From Limosilactobacillus kribbianus (GTDB lineage Bacteria > Bacillota > Bacilli > Lactobacillales > Lactobacillaceae): a stretch of DNA of 64,000 nucleotides. The stretch spans positions 62,001 through 126,000 of the forward strand of contig NZ_JAOVYZ010000001.1 of assembly GCF_026413145.1 (NCBI RefSeq), in the 5' to 3' direction. Below are positions 49,393 through 62,822 of this stretch, in pieces. Within the stretch, counting starts at the first letter, position 1. The number at the start of each line of letters is the position of its first letter. A model generated the notes under the pieces. The model was not told where the DNA came from, did no database searches, and saw only the letters and a program-made list of their open reading frames with translations. A program made the position numbers and the translations under genes.

Positions 49393-50234
49393 TTAAAAAC
49401 GTCGGCTTTACCTATTCTGCCATTGCCGCTCACCCAGCGTTAAAGGACCTTAACCTGACGATTGAAGCCGGCAGCTTTGTCGGCATCGTGGGTCATACCG
49501 GGAGCGGGAAATCGACCCTCGTTTCCCTAATTGATGGCCTGACCCGGCCAACCAGTGGCACAATTCAGGTAGGGCCGGTCGTCGTCAGCGCCAACTCGTC
49601 GGCCAAGGAGCTAGCTGCATTGCGTCAACACGTCGGTTATGTTTTCCAGTTTCCTGAGCAGCAGCTTTTTGCCGAAACCGTCGCTGAAGATATCGCCTTT
49701 GGGCCCACTAATCTCGGCTGGTCGGACGACCAAATTCAGCAGGCAGTTCACGACGCCCTCGACCTGGTGGGGCTGCCCCAATCGATGGCCCAGCGATCGC
49801 CCTTTGCCCTTTCTGGTGGCCAGATGCGACGGGTGGCGATCGCCGGGGTGCTGGCGATGCGGCCCGCAATCCTGATTTTGGATGAACCGACGGCCGGCCT
49901 GGATGCGGCCTCGACCAATCAGCTCCTGGCAAATGTGGCTCAGTTGCACGCCCAGGGGACGACGATTCTATTGATTACCCACCAGATGGATCAGGTAGCC
50001 CAGTATGCCGATCAGGTGGTGGTAATGAATCAGGGGCACCTGGTCAAGGCGGCCCCACCACAGGAGATCTTTGCTGATCCCGATTTCCTGGTCGCCAACC
50101 ACTTGAATCTGCCGGCAGCGGTGGAGATTAATCGCCAGTTGCGCCAGGTGGGCGTTGAATTGCCACCGACGATGAAGATGGCTGATCTGGCCGATCGACT
50201 GGCGGCGCGCTTAGGGGGGCAGAAGAATGAATAA
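49371..50234 (+). CDS. ecfA2: ECF transporter ATPase, EcfA2
   Basis: 287 aa. Second ATPase of the module. Walker A GHTGSGKST (near 39), Q-loop FQFPEQQLFAETV, signature LSGGQMRR, Walker B ILILDEPTAG. Forms a heterodimer with EcfA1. Overlaps both neighbours, a sign of coupled translation. Confidence 0.95.
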   Translation: MAQSAIVIKNVGFTYSAIAAHPALKDLNLTIEAGSFVGIVGHTGSGKSTLVSLIDGLTRPTSGTIQVGPVVVSANSSAKELAALRQHVGYVFQFPEQQLFAETVAEDIAFGPTNLGWSDDQIQQAVHDALDLVGLPQSMAQRSPFALSGGQMRRVAIAGVLAMRPAILILDEPTAGLDAASTNQLLANVAQLHAQGTTILLITHQMDQVAQYADQVVVMNQGHLVKAAPPQEIFADPDFLVANHLNLPAAVEINRQLRQVGVELPPTMKMADLADRLAARLGGQKNE

Positions 50235-51045
50235 AGTTGTTTTTGGTTCCTATGTCCCGGTCGATTCTGTCCTGCACCGCCTGGATCCGCGGATGAAGCT
50301 CTTGATGTGCGTCTGGTACGTCATCTTGGTGTTCTTTGCCAACAGTTTGTGGACCAGTCTGTGGCTTCTGCTCGGCCTCGGCTTTGCCATGGTGCTCAGC
50401 CGGGTCAGCTTCCGGCAGTATTGGCAGGGGATTCGGCCCCTGGCCTGGGTGATCGTTATCACGGTCGTCTTTCAGATTCTCTTCAGCAGTGGCGGCCGGG
50501 TTTACTGGCACTGGTGGATTATGTCGATCACCCATGACGGCCTGGTCAATTCGTTGATCATCTTCTACCGGTTTATGGTGATCATTACAGCCTCGACGGT
50601 CCTGACGGCGACGACCCCGACCCTGCGGATTGCCGACGGGCTGGACTGGTACATGCAGCCCCTGAAGGCGATTCACGTGCCGGTCAACCAGCTGACCTTG
50701 ATGCTATCGATCGCCTTGCGCTTCATTCCGACAATCATGGACGAGGCGGGGAAGATTACCAACGCCCAGCGGTCGCGGGGGATGAATTTTCACCAGGGAA
50801 ATCTCTTCCAACGGGTCAAACATCTGGTCCCAGTTTTGATCCCGCTCTTCGTCAATTCGTTTAAGCGGGCCGAGGATCTGGCAACGGCCATGGAGGCTCG
50901 AGGATACGATCCTGATTCACCACGGACTCATTACCGGCAGCTGCACTGGCACGGTGCCGATAACATCACGCTGGGGCTCATGGTGGTCTTGACCGTGATT
51001 CTATTTCTAATCAGAGGAGGCGTTTTTGCGCTTGTATCGTTATAA
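50227..51045 (+). CDS. ecfT: ECF transporter transmembrane subunit EcfT
   Basis: 272 aa with several membrane helices. The two coupling-helix motifs that grip the ATPases are seen as QRSRGMNF (near 180) and MEARGYDPDS (near 222). The module binds different substrate-specific S components made elsewhere. No S-component gene is adjacent, as usual for group II ECF systems. Confidence 0.94.
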   Translation: MNKVVFGSYVPVDSVLHRLDPRMKLLMCVWYVILVFFANSLWTSLWLLLGLGFAMVLSRVSFRQYWQGIRPLAWVIVITVVFQILFSSGGRVYWHWWIMSITHDGLVNSLIIFYRFMVIITASTVLTATTPTLRIADGLDWYMQPLKAIHVPVNQLTLMLSIALRFIPTIMDEAGKITNAQRSRGMNFHQGNLFQRVKHLVPVLIPLFVNSFKRAEDLATAMEARGYDPDSPRTHYRQLHWHGADNITLGLMVVLTVILFLIRGGVFALVSL

Positions 51046-51787
51046 AATCACTTTTGCCTACGACGGCACAAACTTTTTTGGCTTTCAGATTCAGCCTCAC
51101 AAACGGACGGTGGAGCAGACATTAAAGACTGCCGTCAATAAAATCGCCAAGAATCCGGAGCCAGCGATCCCCGTGATCGGCTCGGGGCGAACCGATGCCG
51201 GTGTCCACGCGCTCAACCAGGTAGCGCACTTCGATATCCCATACAAATTGAGCAATGATTCGATGCGCAAGGCCTTAAACAGTCTCCTGCCGCTCGACAT
51301 CCTGGTCAAAAAAGCCGAGCTGGTCGATGACTCCTTTCACGCCCGTTATAGTGCCCACCGCAAGACCTATCGTTACCGGGTTGACCAAGGCGAATTCGTC
51401 AATCCCTTCAAGCGCAACTACACCGCCCACTTTAAGTACCCGCTGGACATTGAAAAAATGCGTCAGGCGGCCCAGGACTTCATCGGGGAGCATGACTTTA
51501 CCAGCTTCGTTGCCTCGGGCAGCCAGGCCAAGAGCAACGTCCGGACGGTTTATTCAATCACCATCGAGCGGGATGAACACGACAACGAGGTGGTCTTTGA
51601 TTTTACCGGCAACGGTTTTCTCTACAACCAGATCCGGATCATGGTTGCCTTCCTGCTCGAGGTTGGCAGCAATCAGCGGCCGGTATCGGATGTCAAACGG
51701 GTTTTGGCGGCGCGGGACCGGACGCAGGCGCGGATGACTGCTCCGGCCAGTGGGCTCTATTTAGTTTCGGTAGATTATGGAAAATAA
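51026..51787 (+). CDS. truA: tRNA pseudouridine(38-40) synthase
   Basis: 253 aa from TTG 51026, which lies inside ecfT with AGAGGAGG upstream. Catalytic Asp in GSGRTDAGVHALNQ (near 52), KTYRYRV, and FLYNQIRIMV (near 200). Modifies the anticodon arm of many tRNAs. The 20-base overlap with ecfT shows operon linkage. Confidence 0.95.
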   Translation: MRLYRYKITFAYDGTNFFGFQIQPHKRTVEQTLKTAVNKIAKNPEPAIPVIGSGRTDAGVHALNQVAHFDIPYKLSNDSMRKALNSLLPLDILVKKAELVDDSFHARYSAHRKTYRYRVDQGEFVNPFKRNYTAHFKYPLDIEKMRQAAQDFIGEHDFTSFVASGSQAKSNVRTVYSITIERDEHDNEVVFDFTGNGFLYNQIRIMVAFLLEVGSNQRPVSDVKRVLAARDRTQARMTAPASGLYLVSVDYGK

Positions 51788-51816
51788 TTGACGACCAGGG
51801 GAGAAAAAGGTATACT
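51788..51816 (+). promoter_or_regulatory. rplM-rpsI promoter
   Basis: TTGACG (51788-51793), 17 bases, TATACT (51811-51816). The 80-base leader up to rplM is where an L13 leader is known in Firmicutes; I see no clear terminator in it. Confidence 0.75.
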
Positions 51817-51896
51817 AGCAAATGGTATTTCTTTTCCATCTAATAACTCGGTACACTATTATATGTAAAAGAAAAACAAAATTGGAGGACTTAATC

Positions 51897-52340
51897 GTGA
51901 GAACGACATACATCGCAAAACCTGGTGAAGTTGATCGCAAGTGGTACGTTGTCGATGCTAAGGATGTCCCAATGGGTCGTCTGGCCACCGTCGTCGCATC
52001 AATTCTGCGTGGTAAGAACAAGCCAACCTTTACTCCACACGTTGACACTGGTGACAACGTCATCGTTATCAACGCTGCACAAATTAAGTTAACTGGTAAG
52101 AAGGCTTCCCAAAAGAAGTACTACCGTCACTCAAATTACCCTGGTGGTTTGAAGGAACGGACTGCCGGTGACTTCCGTGCTAAGGAACCAGAGAAGCTGC
52201 TGGAAACTGCTATTAAGGGTATGCTTCCACACAACTCCCTTGGTCACAAGATGGGCTTAAAGCTGCATGTTTACGCTGGTGAAGACCACAGTCATGCTGC
52301 ACAAAAGCCTGAAGCACTCGACATCACGAACTTAATCTAA
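51897..52340 (+). CDS. rplM: 50S ribosomal protein L13
   Basis: 147 aa from GTG 51897, giving the usual [20 protein letters not shown] start with TTGGAGGAC upstream. Early 23S assembly protein. A longer open frame from 51822 runs through the promoter leader and is rejected. Confidence 0.97.
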   Translation: MRTTYIAKPGEVDRKWYVVDAKDVPMGRLATVVASILRGKNKPTFTPHVDTGDNVIVINAAQIKLTGKKASQKKYYRHSNYPGGLKERTAGDFRAKEPEKLLETAIKGMLPHNSLGHKMGLKLHVYAGEDHSHAAQKPEALDITNLI

Positions 52341-52353
52341 GGAGGGAATGGAA

Positions 52354-52749
52354 TTGGCTCAACAAGTACAATACAGTGGTACTGGTCGGCGCAAGGACGC
52401 AACCGCACGTGTTCGCTTAGTACCAGGTTCAGGTAAGATTACGATGAACGGCAAGGCAATTGAAGACTACATTCCATTTGCCAACTTACGTGCCATCGTT
52501 AACCAACCATTTGATGTTACCAAGACGAACGGTCAATACGACGTTATCGCCAACATCAATGGTGGTGGCTTCTCCGGTCAAGCCGGCGCTGTTCGCCACG
52601 GGATTGCCCGTGCCCTGCTCAGCGTTGACCCTGACTTCCGTGACGTCCTGAAGAAGGCCGGTCTCTTGACCCGTGACCCTCGGATGAAGGAACGTCGTAA
52701 GCCAGGTCTGAAGAAGGCTCGTAAGGCTGCTCAATTCAGTAAGCGTTAA
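52354..52749 (+). CDS. rpsI: 30S ribosomal protein S9
   Basis: 131 aa from TTG 52354 ([19 protein letters not shown]), with GGAGGG seven bases upstream; ATG 52348 is only one base from that site. The C-terminal [12 protein letters not shown] tail reaches the P-site tRNA. Confidence 0.96.
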   Translation: MAQQVQYSGTGRRKDATARVRLVPGSGKITMNGKAIEDYIPFANLRAIVNQPFDVTKTNGQYDVIANINGGGFSGQAGAVRHGIARALLSVDPDFRDVLKKAGLLTRDPRMKERRKPGLKKARKAAQFSKR

Positions 52750-52771
52750 TATTCGATTACCGCTTCAATTC

Positions 52772-52806
52772 CAAAAAGCATCAGTTTCAACTGGTGCTTT
52801 TTTATT
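52772..52806 (+). terminator. Terminator after rpsI
   Basis: AAAAAGCATCAGTT and AACTGGTGCTTTTT arms (one G-U) with T6. Confidence 0.9.
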
Positions 52807-52883
52807 TTTCCTAAAAATTAAGGCTAAACGCCGTGTTCTTTGCTACAATAAAATGCTAGTAGGATATTGAAGGAGGCCTTTTC

Positions 52884-53510
52884 TTGGCAAAACGAAAAAG
52901 AAGTCGGAAGAAACGTAATTCGGGAACGCGAACCCTGATTTGGGTGCTTGTCGTCATCGCCCTTTTCCTGGGGGTCTATGCCGGACACCATTTTTACCGG
53001 ATCTGGAACCAGCAGCGGATTGAGCAGCAGATGAAAAAGCAGGACCAGGAGACCAAGGAGCGCTTCATCAAGCAGGTGGCTCCCGAGGCCCAGGCCATGC
53101 AGAACACCTATCACGTCTACGCCTCGATTACGATTGCCCAGGCGATCCTGGAGTCGCAGTGGGGAACCAGCAAGCTGGCTTCGCAGTACCACAACCTTTT
53201 CGGGATCAAGGGAACCGGCGCCAACTCCAAGGAGCTGAGCACCAAGGAGTACGTTAACGGCAAGTGGGTCGTCACCACGGGCCGCTTCCGGGTTTACGAC
53301 AGCTGGAGCGATTCAATCAAGGACCACACTAAGTTAATGCTGACGGGGACGGACACCAACCAGCAGAACTACGATGCCGTCGTCAAGGCCACTTCCTATC
53401 AGGAAGCGGCCAAGGCCCTGCAGGAGGCCGGTTATGCTACCGACCCGAACTATGCCCAGAAATTAATCTCGGTAATCAAGACCTATAAGTTATATAATTA
53501 TGATAAATAG
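52884..53510 (+). CDS. Membrane-anchored glucosaminidase (GH73 family)
   Basis: 208 aa from TTG 52884 (AAGGAGGCC upstream). A basic start (KRKRSRKKRNSGTR) and one membrane helix (TLIWVLVVIALFLGVYAG) leave a domain outside the cell. Residues 65-205 match the GH73/LYZ2 fold, with the catalytic Glu in AQAILESQWGTSKLA and later YDSWSDSIKDH. It would cut the glycan strands of peptidoglycan. No SH3 or LysM wall-binding repeats, so it is a short tethered form. Confidence 0.88.
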   Translation: MAKRKRSRKKRNSGTRTLIWVLVVIALFLGVYAGHHFYRIWNQQRIEQQMKKQDQETKERFIKQVAPEAQAMQNTYHVYASITIAQAILESQWGTSKLASQYHNLFGIKGTGANSKELSTKEYVNGKWVVTTGRFRVYDSWSDSIKDHTKLMLTGTDTNQQNYDAVVKATSYQEAAKALQEAGYATDPNYAQKLISVIKTYKLYNYDK

Positions 53511-53529
53511 ATAAAAAGGGGTAAGAAGA

Positions 53530-54105
53530 ATGCGTGAATTAGAGGAAAAAATAAGGGAATACGGAACCGTGCTGCCTGGCAACGTTCTGAAGGTCGATGC
53601 CTTCTTGAACCACCAGGTTGATCCTGAGCTGATGCTCCACATCGGTCAGGAATTTGCCAAGCGTTTTGCAGACGAGGGGATTACGAAGGTCTGGACCGTG
53701 GAATCGTCTGGGATTGCCCCGGCGGTCATGACTGGGCTAGCCATGAAGATCCCGGTGATCTTTGCTCGCAAGCACAAGAGCCTGACCCTTAACCACGACA
53801 TGTACGTGGCCGACGTTTATTCTTACACCAAGAAGACAACGAACCGGATTTCGATCTCGAAGAAGTACGTTTCGCCAAGTGACAAGGTTCTCCTGATCGA
53901 CGACTTCCTGGCAAACGGGCAAGCTGTCGAAGGGATGCTAGAGATTGCCGACCAGGCCGGGGTCGAGGTTGCCGGTGCCGGAATCGTGATCGAAAAGAGC
54001 TTCCAGCCGGGAGCCAAGGAGATCAAAGATCGGGGCATTCGGCTGGAATCGCTGGCCCGGATCAAGTCCCTGGAAAATAATTCCATTGAATTTATGACTG
54101 ACTAA
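53530..54105 (+). CDS. xpt: Xanthine phosphoribosyltransferase
   Basis: 191 aa. Makes XMP from xanthine and [24 protein letters not shown] at the start, PRPP-binding [13 protein letters not shown] near 125, and [13 protein letters not shown] near 155. AAGGGGTAAGAAG upstream. No guanine riboswitch is visible before it, unlike xpt-pbuX in Bacillus. Fits with guaD and the purine permease upstream in the window. Confidence 0.94.
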   Translation: MRELEEKIREYGTVLPGNVLKVDAFLNHQVDPELMLHIGQEFAKRFADEGITKVWTVESSGIAPAVMTGLAMKIPVIFARKHKSLTLNHDMYVADVYSYTKKTTNRISISKKYVSPSDKVLLIDDFLANGQAVEGMLEIADQAGVEVAGAGIVIEKSFQPGAKEIKDRGIRLESLARIKSLENNSIEFMTD

Positions 54106-54126
54106 TCAAGTAAGGGGAGTTTTTCA

Positions 54127-55296
54127 ATGAGTAGAACTGCTTTTTACCCGGGCAGTACCCTGGGCATTATTGCCGTTAACCGCAACGGCGGGGCGCTGAT
54201 CGCGGCTGCTAAGAAGGCCGGCTTCAACGTCATTGTCTATGATAATCACGCCCAACCGGCAATCACCAAGATGGCGGACGAGACGATCATCGGGGCCTAC
54301 AACGATAAGCTCAAGCTGACTCAGTTTGGCCAGAGTTGTGATGCCATCATCTACCAGACGCCGAACGTCGATTCGCGAGTCCTGCACTACCTCAGCCAAT
54401 TTGCGGCCGTTCCCCAGGGAATCAATGGGCTGGAGATCATCCAGGACCGGCTGATGGAGCGGGCCTTTCTTGACCAGGTCAACATCAACATTGCCCCCTA
54501 CGTGACGGTGGTGAGCCTGGACGACGTTTACCAGTCGATTGATTCGATTGGCTACCCGGCCCTATTGAAGCCAATCCAGCGCGGCCTGGGTGAACAGTCG
54601 ATGATCATCCGGCGCCAGTCCGACATCACCCGGGCGGCCGACTTTATCGACACCGGGACCTACCTCCTGGAATCCTGGATCGACCACACCGCCGAGTACA
54701 CCATGACGGCGGCCACGGCCGGCAAGGACACGAAGATCTACCCGCTGGCCAAGCTGCAATTCAATTCGGACCGTCAGCTGATCTCCGTCGCCTCACCGGC
54801 CACCGTTCAGGACGACCTGCTGGAGGAAATGCAACGGATCGTGCAGAGCGTGGCCGATTCGCTCCAGTACCGCGGGGTCTTCTCGGTCAACTTCTACGTG
54901 ACCGCCACCGGGACCCTCTACGTCAAGAACATTGAGCTGGGGCTGACCTCGATTGCTAACGTCTATGACACCACGGCCAACGTTGACCAGTACGAGGAGC
55001 AGATTCGGGCTGCTGTTGGCATGCCGCTCCACGTCATTCACCCATTACAGACCGGCTTGCTGATGGTGGTGCGCAAGTATCAGCAGGTGGCCATTCAGCG
55101 CCAGTGGCTGCTGAAGAGCAACTGGCAGTTCCGCTTCTTCAACGATTCGGAGGGGGACGACCAGAGTATTTTCGGTTTCGTTTGGGTCACCGGGAGCAAC
55201 AACCTGGTTGATCTAGAGAATCAGGTTGATGACACTGAGGTCTGGCAAGAAACTGTAACCGAGAAAAAGGCCACCGACCAGGGAACAGAACAGTAG
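54127..55296 (+). CDS. PurK-like ATP-grasp protein, probably not a standard PurK
   Basis: 389 aa. The N-terminal PreATP-grasp part (STLGIIAVNRNGGALIAAAK) and the ATP-grasp core (YPALLKPIQRGLGEQSMIIR, then LLESWIDHTAEYTM) follow N5-carboxyaminoimidazole ribonucleotide synthase. However, the strongly conserved end block of PurK (N-E-I-A-P-R-x-H-N-S-G-H) reads as VKNIELGLTSIANVYDT, so the arginine and the HNSGH residues are missing. The C-terminal 80 residues are also diverged. A changed substrate or non-enzymatic role is likely. It sits between xpt and pcrA, with no other pur genes. Confidence 0.75.
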   Translation: MSRTAFYPGSTLGIIAVNRNGGALIAAAKKAGFNVIVYDNHAQPAITKMADETIIGAYNDKLKLTQFGQSCDAIIYQTPNVDSRVLHYLSQFAAVPQGINGLEIIQDRLMERAFLDQVNINIAPYVTVVSLDDVYQSIDSIGYPALLKPIQRGLGEQSMIIRRQSDITRAADFIDTGTYLLESWIDHTAEYTMTAATAGKDTKIYPLAKLQFNSDRQLISVASPATVQDDLLEEMQRIVQSVADSLQYRGVFSVNFYVTATGTLYVKNIELGLTSIANVYDTTANVDQYEEQIRAAVGMPLHVIHPLQTGLLMVVRKYQQVAIQRQWLLKSNWQFRFFNDSEGDDQSIFGFVWVTGSNNLVDLENQVDDTEVWQETVTEKKATDQGTEQ

Positions 55297-55449
55297 TAAT
55301 AACAACAGTGCTGCCGCCAACCAGCGGGGCGCTGTTTTTGTTTTGGAGCGGGGAGAAAATCTCCCAATCAGGTGTTCGATTTAGCACATCGAGCCCGAAT
55401 ATTTGGTATAATATTAGCCGATCATTTTTTAAGAGAGGACGGTTACGGC

Positions 55450-59777
<4,328 letters not shown>

Positions 59778-59779
59778 TT

Positions 59780-60892
59780 TTGAATGCGAAACTAAAGAAA
59801 TTAACGACGGCCGCCGTCATCGTAATGAGTACCTTCGTGCTGGCCGCCTGTGGGAGCAGCAAGTCGTCGAAGAACTACACGACCACCGGCAACAGCAGCG
59901 GGGCCTACCAGGGCGTGATCAAGAACGGTCACTACAAGACCAGCAAGGCCCGGGGGGTTAACGTCAGCCAAAACGACAACCAGTACAACCTGAAGAGCTT
60001 TGAAAACGGCCTGACCGAGGTCTCCAAGCAGGTCTTCTCGCCGAAGAGTTACATCTTCCAGGAAGGTCAGTACCTGAACACCAGCACGGTTGAATCCTGG
60101 CTGGGGCGGAAGACCAAGAGCAACCCCAACGGCTTAAACCCGGCCCAGGGGAAGAAGAGCGACCCGAATCCGGAATACATCCAGCAGATTGAAGAGCAGG
60201 ACTACATGACCGAAAACGGGAACTCAATGAAGCTCAAGGGGATCGTCATCGGGATCGGGATCAACTCCGAGTACAACTACAAGAAGAAGACCGATGGACC
60301 GAGCTACACCAAGAAGATCAGCAATGCTGAAGTCCAAAGGCAGGGAAAAATCGCCGCGGCCAAGGTGCTGAAGCGGATGCGCAAGAACTCCAAGATCGGC
60401 AACGTGCCGATCGTCATTGCCCTCTACAAGCAGGCCCCGGACGATAGCCTGGTCGGCGGGAGCTTCTTTGCCTACAGCAAGAACCGGGGCAACTCGATCA
60501 GTTCTTGGCACAAGCTGAACTACAAGACGATGGTTCTGCCAAAGGCCAGCGCGACGAACTCGACCACGAGTGCCAACCAGACCGACAGTGACAGCTTCTC
60601 CAACTTCAAGAGCCAGATCCAGAGCTTCTTCCCGAACCTGAGCGGGGTTACGGCCCAGGCACAATACAAGAACGGCCAGCTGAACGGGATGCACATCACC
60701 GTCACGACCCAGTTCTACAGCCAGTCCGAAATTATCAGCTTCACCCAGTACATCGCTCGGGCAGCCAAGAAGTACCTGCCAAACGGGATTCCGATTGACA
60801 TCCGGATCCAATCTGACTCCGAGATGCAGGCGATTGTCTACCGGGACAGCGGCTCCGATACCTTCCGGACCCACGTGCTGACGTCGTATTAA
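59780..60892 (+). CDS. camS: CamS-family sex pheromone lipoprotein
   Basis: 370 aa from TTG 59780. Lipoprotein signal: NAKLKKLTTAAVIVMSTFVL then the lipobox LAAC near residue 24. The remainder fits CamS, a family whose signal-peptide fragment acts as a mating pheromone in some Gram-positives; the role of the mature protein is unknown. The two-base gap to ligA shows cotranscription. In enterococci the active octapeptide comes from the end of the signal peptide; no such function is proven here. Confidence 0.9.
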   Translation: MNAKLKKLTTAAVIVMSTFVLAACGSSKSSKNYTTTGNSSGAYQGVIKNGHYKTSKARGVNVSQNDNQYNLKSFENGLTEVSKQVFSPKSYIFQEGQYLNTSTVESWLGRKTKSNPNGLNPAQGKKSDPNPEYIQQIEEQDYMTENGNSMKLKGIVIGIGINSEYNYKKKTDGPSYTKKISNAEVQRQGKIAAAKVLKRMRKNSKIGNVPIVIALYKQAPDDSLVGGSFFAYSKNRGNSISSWHKLNYKTMVLPKASATNSTTSANQTDSDSFSNFKSQIQSFFPNLSGVTAQAQYKNGQLNGMHITVTTQFYSQSEIISFTQYIARAAKKYLPNGIPIDIRIQSDSEMQAIVYRDSGSDTFRTHVLTSY

Positions 60893-60898
60893 GATCAA

Positions 60899-60941
60899 TA
60901 AAATCAGTTCGTTGGTGAAAGCCACGGACTGATTTTTGTTT
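60899..60941 (+). terminator. Terminator after camS
   Basis: AAAATCAGT and ACTGATTTT arms with an inner CGTTGG/CCACGG-like pairing and a T-tract. Confidence 0.8.
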
Positions 60942-61031
60942 TCCGGGCCCCTGGCGGTAAAAAAACAGGTGAGAGTGTGCTAAAATTATAGGATGTATGC
61001 AAACAAAATTACTGGAAAAGAGGTAGAGAGA

Positions 61032-61349
61032 ATGGCCAGTAAAATCACTGAGCAACAGGTGCAACACGTTGCTGAACTTGCCAAGCTTGAATTCCCGAAG
61101 GACGAGCTTGGTCAGTTTACCACTCAATTAGGAAACATTATCGACATGTTCGAAGACCTCCAGGCGGTTGATACCGATGGCGTCGAGCCAATGACGTCGG
61201 CAACCGACCGGGTGAACGTCATGCGCGAAGACAAGGCCGTTAGATCATCGAAAGAAGAACGGGAAGCGATCTTTAAGAACGCACCCGACGCGGACGACGG
61301 CTACATTCGAGTTCCAGCAATCATTGACGAAAGTGAGGACGGCGAATAA
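61032..61349 (+). CDS. gatC: Aspartyl/glutamyl-tRNA amidotransferase subunit C
   Basis: 105 aa. Small clamp subunit of GatCAB. TEQQVQHVAELAKLEFPKDE at the start, MREDKAVRSSKEEREAIFKN near the end. ATG 61032 with AAGAGGTAGAGAGA; the frame from 60993 adds a non-typical extension. Overlaps gatA by one base. Confidence 0.96.
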   Translation: MASKITEQQVQHVAELAKLEFPKDELGQFTTQLGNIIDMFEDLQAVDTDGVEPMTSATDRVNVMREDKAVRSSKEEREAIFKNAPDADDGYIRVPAIIDESEDGE

Positions 61350-62821
61350 TGGATTTCTATCAAACCGATCTGACTCAGCTGCATGATGACCTGGTCAACA
61401 AGAAGATCAGCGCCACCGAACTGACGAAGGCCACCTTTGACCACATCAAGGCCAACGATGACCAGGTCAAGGCCTTCTTGACCCTGAACGAAGACGACGC
61501 CATGAAGCGGGCAGCAGAGATTGACAACGCGGGCGTGAGCGCTCAGCAATTGGTCTCTGGGGTGCCGTTGGCGGTCAAGGACAACATCTTGACCAAGGGC
61601 CTGAAGACGACGGCCGCTTCCAAGATCCTGGAAAACTTCAACCCAGTTTACGACGCCACGGTGGTGGAACGGCTGAACCAGGCCGGCTTCATCAACGTTG
61701 GGAAGACCAACCTGGATGAATTTGCCATGGGTTCCTCGACGGAAAACTCCGCCTTCTTCACCACCCACAACCCGTGGGACCTGACTCGGGTACCCGGTGG
61801 TTCTTCAGGTGGTTCCGCGGCGGCCGTTGCGGCGGGCGACGTTCTCGGGGCACTGGGGACCGATACCGGTGGTTCCATCCGGATGCCAGCCTCCTTCAAC
61901 GGCGTGGTCGGCATGAAGCCAACCTATGGCCGTGTTTCCCGGTGGGGGATCATTGCCTTCGGTTCCAGCTTTGACCAGGTCGGCTGGCTGACCCGGACCG
62001 TCAAGGACAACGCCTACCTGACGAGCCTGATTGCCGGCAACGACGAGCACGACATGACCTCCTCATTGAAGGAAGTGCCAGACTGGGCTGCCAACTTAAA
62101 CGACAGTACGAGCGTCAAGGGCCTGCGGATTGCCGTGCCAAAGGAATACTTCGATGACCTAGACGAGGACGTCCACGAGGTTATCAAGGCCGCCCTCGAC
62201 CATCTCGAATCCCTCGGGGCAATCATCGACGAGGTCACCCTGCCACACACCAAGTACGGGGTTCCGGCCTACTACATCCTGGCCTCATCCGAAGCCAGCT
62301 CCAACCTGCAGCGTTACGACGGGATCCGTTACGGCTACCGGGCCAAGGACGTTAAGAACCTGGAAGACGTCTACGTTCGTTCCCGGACGGAAGGCTTCGG
62401 TGAAGAAGTCAAGCGGCGGATCATGCTGGGGACCTTCTCCCTGTCCGCCGGGTTCTACGACGCCTACTTCAACAAGGCGGCCAAGGTTCGGCGCCTGATC
62501 GCCCAGGACTTTGACGATGTCTTCAAGGACCACGACCTGATCCTCGGGGCCACCGGCGCTTCGACGGCCTTCAAGATTGGTGCCGAAGTTGACGATCCAA
62601 AGAAGATGTACATGAACGATGTCCTGACCGTGCCGGTTAACATGGCTGGTCTGCCATCGATGTCCGTTCCGGCCGGCTTCTCCAGCAAGAACGGGATGCC
62701 AGTTGGCCTGCAGATCATCGGGAAGCCGTTCGACGAGCAGACCATCTACAACGCTGGTTACGTCTTTGAACAAACCACTGACTTTCACAAGAAAGCACCA
62801 AAGTTAGGGGGCCAAAACTAA
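61349..62821 (+). CDS. gatA: Aspartyl/glutamyl-tRNA amidotransferase subunit A
   Basis: 490 aa amidase subunit that frees ammonia from glutamine. Catalytic triad Lys in PLAVKDNI (near 77), cis-Ser and Ser in [15 protein letters not shown] (near 150) and [14 protein letters not shown] (near 175). Translationally coupled to gatC. GatCAB converts mischarged Glu-tRNA(Gln), and Asp-tRNA(Asn) if present, to the correct form. Confidence 0.97.
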   Translation: MDFYQTDLTQLHDDLVNKKISATELTKATFDHIKANDDQVKAFLTLNEDDAMKRAAEIDNAGVSAQQLVSGVPLAVKDNILTKGLKTTAASKILENFNPVYDATVVERLNQAGFINVGKTNLDEFAMGSSTENSAFFTTHNPWDLTRVPGGSSGGSAAAVAAGDVLGALGTDTGGSIRMPASFNGVVGMKPTYGRVSRWGIIAFGSSFDQVGWLTRTVKDNAYLTSLIAGNDEHDMTSSLKEVPDWAANLNDSTSVKGLRIAVPKEYFDDLDEDVHEVIKAALDHLESLGAIIDEVTLPHTKYGVPAYYILASSEASSNLQRYDGIRYGYRAKDVKNLEDVYVRSRTEGFGEEVKRRIMLGTFSLSAGFYDAYFNKAAKVRRLIAQDFDDVFKDHDLILGATGASTAFKIGAEVDDPKKMYMNDVLTVPVNMAGLPSMSVPAGFSSKNGMPVGLQIIGKPFDEQTIYNAGYVFEQTTDFHKKAPKLGGQN

Positions 62822-62822
62822 G

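Noticed and set aside
50128-50676. 182-codon minus-strand frame across ecfA2/ecfT
   Set aside because: Antisense shadow, proline and glutamine rich, no motif.
53511-53529. Guanine riboswitch before xpt
   Set aside because: Only 19 bases separate the genes; there is no room.
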